Source: an uncultured Alphaproteobacteria bacterium
GTDB taxonomy: Bacteria; Pseudomonadota; Alphaproteobacteria; HIMB59
Assembly: GCA_902613845.1 (NCBI GenBank)
Contig: CACMIW010000002.1
Coordinates: 124,001-188,000, forward strand
DNA length: 64,000 nt
Reading direction: 5' to 3'
Below, piece by piece: positions 58,887 through 64,000 of the stretch. The position numbers and the translations under genes were made by a program. The notes under the pieces were generated by a model that saw only the letters and a list, made by a program, of their open reading frames with translations, made no database searches and was not told the DNA's origin. Each line of letters opens with the position of its first letter. The stretch's first letter is position 1.

Positions 58887-59594
58887 TTATTTTTCATTAA
58901 TAATTGAGTAGGATCCATTTCCATCAACTATATCTAAAATATTAGAACTTTTTAATATAGAAAAGATTATAATAGGTAAGGATCTATCTTTAGCTAAACT
59001 AATAGCAGTAGCATCCATTACTTTAATATCTTTGTTTAAATAATCAGTATAAGAAATAGAAGATATTTTTTGTGCATCTAAGTTACTAATTGGGTCCTTA
59101 TCGTAAATACCATCTACCTTGGTTCCTTTTAAAATAACATCTGACTTCATTTCAGATGCTCTTAAAACAGCTGCGGTATCTGTTGAAAAAAATGGATTGC
59201 CAGTGCCGGAAGCAAAGATAACAACCCGATTTTTATCTAAATGATTAGATGCTTTATTTTTTATGTAAGGTTCTGCAACTCTATTGATACTGATTGCGGT
59301 CATAACCCTAGAGTCAACGCCTAATTTTTTTAAATTAGATTGTAATGCAAGAGAGTTTATAACAGTTCCTAACATGCCCATATAATCAGAGGTGACCCTA
59401 TCGACAACTCCATTTGAAAAAGATGAACCTCTTATAAAATTACCGCCACCAAGAACGATAGAAATTTTTAAATTTTTTTTAGTAAGTTTATGGATGCTAT
59501 TTGAGAGTTCATTTAATACGTCAAAATCAAAACCTTGTTCATTCGATCCTGCTAAAGACTCTCCAGAAATCTTTAACATGATATTTTTATACAT
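58887..59594 (-). CDS. pyrH: UMP kinase
   Basis: 235 residues. LKISGESLAG, IVLGGGNFIRG, DYMGMLGTVINSLALQ, VIFASGTGNPFFSTDTAAVLRA and KGTKVDGIYDKDP cover the bacterial hexameric UMP kinase. Supplies UDP towards UTP, then CTP via PyrG. Four bases after tsf. Confidence 0.97.
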   Translation of the reverse strand: MYKNIMLKISGESLAGSNEQGFDFDVLNELSNSIHKLTKKNLKISIVLGGGNFIRGSSFSNGVVDRVTSDYMGMLGTVINSLALQSNLKKLGVDSRVMTAISINRVAEPYIKNKASNHLDKNRVVIFASGTGNPFFSTDTAAVLRASEMKSDVILKGTKVDGIYDKDPISNLDAQKISSISYTDYLNKDIKVMDATAISLAKDRSLPIIIFSILKSSNILDIVDGNGSYSIINEK

Positions 59595-59598
59595 AATA

Positions 59599-60471
59599 TT
59601 AGATATTATATAAATCCATAGATGTAATGCTAAGGTTTATATTGTTGATTTTAGAAAATTCACTCAAAAAAGAACTAACACTTTTTTTTGGATCAGTTAT
59701 GAGTGCTTGACCTAAAAGTGTATTTTCTTTTAAAAATTTATTAAGCTTTCCTTGGATAATTTGGTCTCTTTTATCATCTGGAACATTATTCATTTGTTTT
59801 AAAATTATGTCTTTTTCGTCGTCTATAATCTTTGGACTTATCGAATTTTCGTCAATGCCCATTGGCTTCATTGCAGAAACTTGCATAGCAATAACTTTTA
59901 ATTCATCTACTAATTTTAATGCTGAGTCAATATTTTCTGTAGAAAATTCAACAACAGAGCCAATTTTACAACAATTTGAATTATATTTATTATGAAGATA
60001 AAAAATAAAAAATGATTTTTCTGAAAAATATTTTTTATAATAAACTATCTGGATATTTTCACCTATTTTAGTAATCAAGTCTGTTAAACTATCACTTAAT
60101 GATTTACCATCTATTTTTAAGTTGGTTAAATCCTTATCAGACCCCTCACTGTTTAAACTATCATTAGTATGAATAGATTTTGCTAAATTTTCAGCAAAAC
60201 TTAAAAAATCTTTATTTTTTGCTACAAAATCAGTTTCACATTTGATTTTGCACACAGTTAAATTTTTATTTGAATTATTATTATAAAAAGAGACAACACC
60301 CTCATTTGTTTCTCTATCTTGTTTTTTTTGTGCTTTAAGAATTCCTTTCTCTCTTAACCATTTTATTGAAGATTCGATATCATTATTATTTTCAGATAAT
60401 GCTTTTTTACAGTCAACTATTCCACTTCCTGTAGTTTCTCTTAGTTTTTTTATTAATTCCATACTACTCAT
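59599..60471 (-). CDS. tsf: Elongation factor Ts
   Basis: 290 residues. LIKKLRETTGSGIVDCKKAL, IKWLREKGILKAQKK and CKIKCETDFVAKNKDF, where the conserved TDFVA contacts EF-Tu. The dimerisation and C-terminal modules follow. Nucleotide exchange factor for EF-Tu. Overlaps rpsB by 8 bases, as expected for the rpsB-tsf operon. Confidence 0.96.
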   Translation of the reverse strand: MSSMELIKKLRETTGSGIVDCKKALSENNNDIESSIKWLREKGILKAQKKQDRETNEGVVSFYNNNSNKNLTVCKIKCETDFVAKNKDFLSFAENLAKSIHTNDSLNSEGSDKDLTNLKIDGKSLSDSLTDLITKIGENIQIVYYKKYFSEKSFFIFYLHNKYNSNCCKIGSVVEFSTENIDSALKLVDELKVIAMQVSAMKPMGIDENSISPKIIDDEKDIILKQMNNVPDDKRDQIIQGKLNKFLKENTLLGQALITDPKKSVSSFLSEFSKINNINLSITSMDLYNI

Positions 60472-61177
60472 TTTTGCTAGATACCTCGTTTAAAGATTTT
60501 TCTTCTTTTGTATTTAAAACTTTTTTAAAGTTATCAAGAATAAATTGAACTGATTTAACTCCATCATCATTTGCTGGAATTGGATAATCAATGATATCTG
60601 GATCACAATTAGTATCAACAATACCAATAATAGGAATACCTAATTTTTTTGCCTCAAGCACAGCAATGTGCTCTCGATTTGTATCAATTATGAATATTAT
60701 ATCTGGTATAGTTTTCATTTCAATAATACCTCCAAGAGTTTTATCTAATCTAATTTTCTTCTTCTCTATGTCTGATAATTCTTTTTTTGTAAAAACTGTA
60801 TCTTCGGAATTTAAAATATTTTCATAATTGTTTAGTGTATTTATTGAATTTTTGACAGTATTCCAATTTGTTATCATCCCACCAAGCCATCTAAAGTTTA
60901 CGTAATAGTTGTTTGTCTCTTTAGCTATATTTTCAATAATTTCACTATGTTGTTTTTTTGTTGAAACGAATAAAAATTTCTTTTTATTTCTTGAGGACTC
61001 ATAAGCAAATTTTAAAGCATTCTCTATAAGAGGGAGTGACTTTCTTAAATCTAAAATATGAGTGCCATTTTTTTCGCCGTAGATGAATTTGTCCATTTTT
61101 GGATTCCATCTTTTTTTATTATGTCCAAAGTGAGAACCATTTTTTAATAGATCCTCAAGAGATATTTCAATATTCAT
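60464..61177 (-). CDS. rpsB: 30S ribosomal protein S2
   Basis: 237 residues. LLKNGSHFGHNKKRWNPKM, FIYGEKNGTHILDL, RWLGGMITNW and GIPIIGIVDTNCDP are S2 hallmarks. Heads the operon with tsf. A strong GGAGG lies 6 bases before the ATG and is part of the structured leader described separately. Confidence 0.97.
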   Translation of the reverse strand: MNIEISLEDLLKNGSHFGHNKKRWNPKMDKFIYGEKNGTHILDLRKSLPLIENALKFAYESSRNKKKFLFVSTKKQHSEIIENIAKETNNYYVNFRWLGGMITNWNTVKNSINTLNNYENILNSEDTVFTKKELSDIEKKKIRLDKTLGGIIEMKTIPDIIFIIDTNREHIAVLEAKKLGIPIIGIVDTNCDPDIIDYPIPANDDGVKSVQFILDNFKKVLNTKEEKSLNEVSSKNE

Positions 61178-61183
61178 ATTGCC

Positions 61184-61240
61184 TCCGGTTGAGCTCTAGT
61201 TAATAGAATGGAAACCCTAAGGCACCGGATGTCTATTAAC
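61184..61240 (-). ncRNA. Candidate rpsB leader with Shine-Dalgarno pseudoknot
   Basis: On the minus strand, GTTAATAGA (61232-61240) and TCTATTAAC (61199-61207) form a perfect 9-bp stem. Within its loop TCCGGT (61224-61229) can pair with ACCGGA (61184-61189), which overlaps the ribosome-binding ACCGGAGG just before rpsB. That would be an H-type pseudoknot hiding the ribosome site. Autoregulatory leaders before rpsB are known in alphaproteobacteria; whether this belongs to a described family I cannot check. Confidence 0.65.
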
Positions 61241-61285
61241 CTGTTTTTTGTGATGTTTTAAAGGATAAAAATTTATAATCAAGAG

Positions 61286-64000
61286 TTAATTCAATGAAAT
61301 ATTAAGTATTTTGTTATCGTATTGAACTCTTATATTCTTAAAATCAATATCAATATCTAAATCTAGTAGTTCTTTATAGGAGATATGATTTATTTTGTTA
61401 ATCAAATCATCATCCTTAATTATGAGTAGATTTTCAATATTAACATTATAAAAGTCATTTTTTAAAGCTGACTTAATTTTGGCTTTTATGTATTTTGCAT
61501 GAAGTGAGACAGCATCGAAATTGTCATCAAAAAGTCTCAAATCAAAAAAACCGCTTTCATTTATAACATTTAAAAGAATATATCTTTTACCATTTCTAGT
61601 AGTTTTATATTGTGACTTTACAACATAAAAATAAAATTCCTCCATAAATTCGATCTTAGAGTCAACTTTTTCTTTAAAAGATGATTTATTAAGATTTATA
61701 AGTATTTTTGTCTGTTTTTTTTGTGAGTATAGAAATCCATAACTTTCAAATTCAGCTTTTATAATATCTAAAGTGTTATAATTTTTTTTTAAAAAAAATT
61801 GGCTATCAGATGAGTCATTAAATAATGTTGCTCCAGATTTTTTTTGTATAATATTTTCTACATTTGCAAATAATTTTGAAATATTTGTATCTAGTGAATT
61901 TAAAGAATTTGACAATATAAGTTTCTCTATTTGTCTTTTGTTTAAAACCGATCTAGATAACCTATCATTAAAATCTGAAAGTGATTTAAATTTACCATTG
62001 TTATTTCTTTCTGTTACTAATTCTTTCATAGACTCTTCACCTACTCCTTTTAGTGCGGCTAATCCATAAACAATCTTATCTTCGTGTATTATGAATTTAT
62101 AGTCTGAATAATTTATATCAGGTGGTAATATTTTTAAATTCTGCACATATATTTCATTTAATATAACAAAAATTTTGTCTGTATTATTCAATGAATTATT
62201 GAGCAATTCACAATAAAATTCTAATGGAAAATGTGCTTTGAGATATGCTGTATAATAAGTGATAAAAGCATATGCAGCCGCATGACTTTTATTAAATCCA
62301 TATTCAGCAAATTTTTCAATCAACGAAAATAGTTTTTCAGCATCCTTAGACCTAACTTTTTTATTCACAGCACCTTTAATAAAATTATCTTTTTGACTCA
62401 TTAATTCTGATTTGATCTTTTTTCCAATAGCTCTTCTTAATAAATCTGCCTGACCCAAAGTATATCCTGATATTACTTGTGCTATTTTCATAATTTGTTC
62501 TTGATAGACAATAATTCCATAAGTTTCTTTCAAAATTGGTTCAAGTAAAGGATGATCATACTTTATTTCTTCCTCGCCTTTTTTTCTTTTAATAAAACTA
62601 TCAATAAATTGCATTGGACCAGGTCTATTCAAGGCTAAAACTGCTATTACCTCCTCTAAACTTGTTGGTTTAAGTTTGATCAAAGTGTCAACCATCGCAG
62701 CGCTTTCAACTTGAAACACTCCACATGTATAGCCATCACTTAATAATTTAAAAGTTTTTTCATCGTTGAAAGGTATCTCGGCAAGGTCTATAGATATTTG
62801 ACTCTGAGATTTTATTAATTTAAGAGTTTCATCAATGATTGTAAGGTTAGCTAATCCAAGAAAATCAAATTTTAATAAACCTGCCTTTTCACAATCTTTC
62901 ATGTTATATTGCGTAGCCATAATTTCTGAGTCATCGTCTTTAAATAAAGGGATGTTTCCATAAAGTTTATCAGAGGAAATAATTATTCCAGCCGCATGTG
63001 TAGATACATTTCGTAGTGCACCCTCCATTGACTCTGCTTTGTCCATCATTGGAGAGTCAGCTAAATCTCCTAATTGATCGTTATGATTTGTTTTTAACTC
63101 ACTAATACTTAATGGATGAACTGGGTTATAGGGTATTTTATTTACCATTCTCTCTACTTCAGAATATGGAACGCCCTCTACTCTACCTATATCTTTTAAT
63201 ATTCCTCTCGAAATCATCGATCCAAAAGTTATTATTTGTGCAACATTTTGGTAACCATATTTTTTTTGCACGTACTCGATTACTTCATCTCTCCTAGTTT
63301 TACAAAAGTCTATATCAAAGTCTGGCATTGAAACTCTATCTGGATTTAAAAATCTTTCAAAAAGTAATCCGTATTGAATTGGATCAACATCTGTAATTAA
63401 TAATGACCATGCAACAATAGAACCAGCACCCGATCCTCTTCCAGGACCAACCGGTATTAAGTTTGATTTAGCCCATCTTATAAAATCACTTACTATTAAA
63501 AAATATCCAGAGAATTTCATAGATATTATGACATTTAATTCATATTCTAAACGATCTCTGTAAATTTTTGATTGACTATTAAATTCCTCAATTGTTTTAT
63601 TTGAAATAATTTTTTTTAATCTTAGATCTAGTCCACTTCTAGATTGTTTAATGATTTCTTTATCTTCATCGGAGTCAAAATCTGATTTAAAATTAGGTAA
63701 TGTTATAGGTTTCTCCTCAATTAAAAAATTGATTTTATTTGCTATTAAATTCGAATTTTGGATTAGTGATTTAAAATTATTATTTTGTTTATAATTCTTT
63801 GCTAAAAAATAATTATTGTTTAAATTAAACGAGCTATTTTGTATATATTCACCATTTTTTAAACAATGAAGTATTTTAATAGCATCAAAATCTTTTTCTT
63901 GCTTGTAAAAACTAAAGGAAGATAGAAATAAATTAATATTAGTTTTTTGAGATATTTCATTTAAAACTTTATTGTCTAAATTTTCATCAAATTCAAAGAA
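61286..64000 (-). CDS. dnaE: DNA polymerase III alpha subunit, 5' part cut by window edge
   Basis: The frame is open from the window edge to the stop at 61286, giving 904 visible codons. The N-terminal PHP domain is almost wholly outside. Seen: RLEYELNVIISMKFSGYFLI, GPGRGSGAGS, the catalytic pair in PDFDIDF, the third Asp in LKFDFLGLANLTIID, the fingers GQADLLRRAIGKK, HhH region GLAALKGVGEESM, and a C-terminal OB-fold. Replicative polymerase. An internal Met at 63520 is not a real start, since conserved sequence continues upstream. Confidence 0.95.
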   Translation of the reverse strand, partial: FFEFDENLDNKVLNEISQKTNINLFLSSFSFYKQEKDFDAIKILHCLKNGEYIQNSSFNLNNNYFLAKNYKQNNNFKSLIQNSNLIANKINFLIEEKPITLPNFKSDFDSDEDKEIIKQSRSGLDLRLKKIISNKTIEEFNSQSKIYRDRLEYELNVIISMKFSGYFLIVSDFIRWAKSNLIPVGPGRGSGAGSIVAWSLLITDVDPIQYGLLFERFLNPDRVSMPDFDIDFCKTRRDEVIEYVQKKYGYQNVAQIITFGSMISRGILKDIGRVEGVPYSEVERMVNKIPYNPVHPLSISELKTNHNDQLGDLADSPMMDKAESMEGALRNVSTHAAGIIISSDKLYGNIPLFKDDDSEIMATQYNMKDCEKAGLLKFDFLGLANLTIIDETLKLIKSQSQISIDLAEIPFNDEKTFKLLSDGYTCGVFQVESAAMVDTLIKLKPTSLEEVIAVLALNRPGPMQFIDSFIKRKKGEEEIKYDHPLLEPILKETYGIIVYQEQIMKIAQVISGYTLGQADLLRRAIGKKIKSELMSQKDNFIKGAVNKKVRSKDAEKLFSLIEKFAEYGFNKSHAAAYAFITYYTAYLKAHFPLEFYCELLNNSLNNTDKIFVILNEIYVQNLKILPPDINYSDYKFIIHEDKIVYGLAALKGVGEESMKELVTERNNNGKFKSLSDFNDRLSRSVLNKRQIEKLILSNSLNSLDTNISKLFANVENIIQKKSGATLFNDSSDSQFFLKKNYNTLDIIKAEFESYGFLYSQKKQTKILINLNKSSFKEKVDSKIEFMEEFYFYVVKSQYKTTRNGKRYILLNVINESGFFDLRLFDDNFDAVSLHAKYIKAKIKSALKNDFYNVNIENLLIIKDDDLINKINHISYKELLDLDIDIDFKNIRVQYDNKILNISLN

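Noticed and set aside
61286-63520. Complete dnaE-like gene starting at the Met at 63520
   Set aside because: Conserved polymerase sequence continues in frame to the window edge, so the gene is simply cut by the window.

Overview
The window is one continuous, gene-dense stretch of chromosome from an AT-rich, streamlined alphaproteobacterium. Evidence for the lineage: an NDUFS4-type complex I accessory subunit, NtrYX next to TrkA, fused IspDF, a pyruvate dehydrogenase E1-beta carrying its own lipoyl domain, LpxI, the block rpsB-tsf-pyrH-frr-uppS-cdsA-dxr-bamA-lpxD-fabZ-lpxA-lpxI-lpxB, and the block ppiD-trpEGDC-moaC-moeA-lexA-gltX-gltA. Genes overlap or are separated by a few bases, spacers are tiny, and uptake systems for amino acids and nucleosides are prominent, as in marine oligotrophs (SAR11, HIMB59/AEGEAN-169 or SAR116-like). 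The exact clade is my inference.

Layout. 1-240: non-coding, with one strong inverted repeat. 241-4845 (minus): a three-gene cassette next to the 3' end of a tRNA-Arg gene. It encodes a short methyltransferase-fold protein without the NPPY motif, a complete NPPY adenine-methyltransferase-like protein, and a GIY-YIG nuclease fused to an SF2 helicase. It reads as a restriction-modification or defence system of unusual make-up and is the only clearly accessory part of the window. 5049-10124: a branched-chain amino-acid/amide type ABC transporter, with two ATPases and two permeases on plus and the binding protein convergent on minus. 10198-16138: complex I NDUFS4, tRNA-Pro, a Nudix hydrolase, serA-serC-DUF1015, two poorly known genes and a purine phosphoribosyltransferase. 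16154-20788: a nucleoside (BMP-family) ABC importer.

20847-27585 (minus): an overlapping operon ntrY-ntrX-trkA-inositol monophosphatase-3-hydroxyisobutyrate dehydrogenase-like-DNA glycosylase. 27579-28718 (plus): ispDF. 28715-39629 (minus): tpiA-secG-pyrG-kdsA-eno-ftsB-pdhA-pdhB-pdhC-lpd-lipA, which links lower glycolysis to acetyl-CoA, with lipoate synthesis for the same complex. 39661-49640 (plus): ppiD, tryptophan genes, molybdopterin genes, lexA, gltX and gltA. 49612-64000 (minus): dnaE (cut by the window edge), rpsB with a structured leader, tsf, pyrH, frr, then isoprenoid, phospholipid, outer-membrane and lipid A genes ending in lpxB.

Most of the window is ordinary core genome. The points most worth a second look are the GIY-YIG/helicase/double-methyltransferase cassette, an rpsB leader whose loop can pair with the Shine-Dalgarno sequence, a self-complementary -10 element between two divergent near-leaderless genes, an NtrX without the sigma-54 GAFTGA loop, a possible tandem E3-binding domain in PdhC, a short SerA without the regulatory domains, and the absence of rseP and comEC from their usual places.
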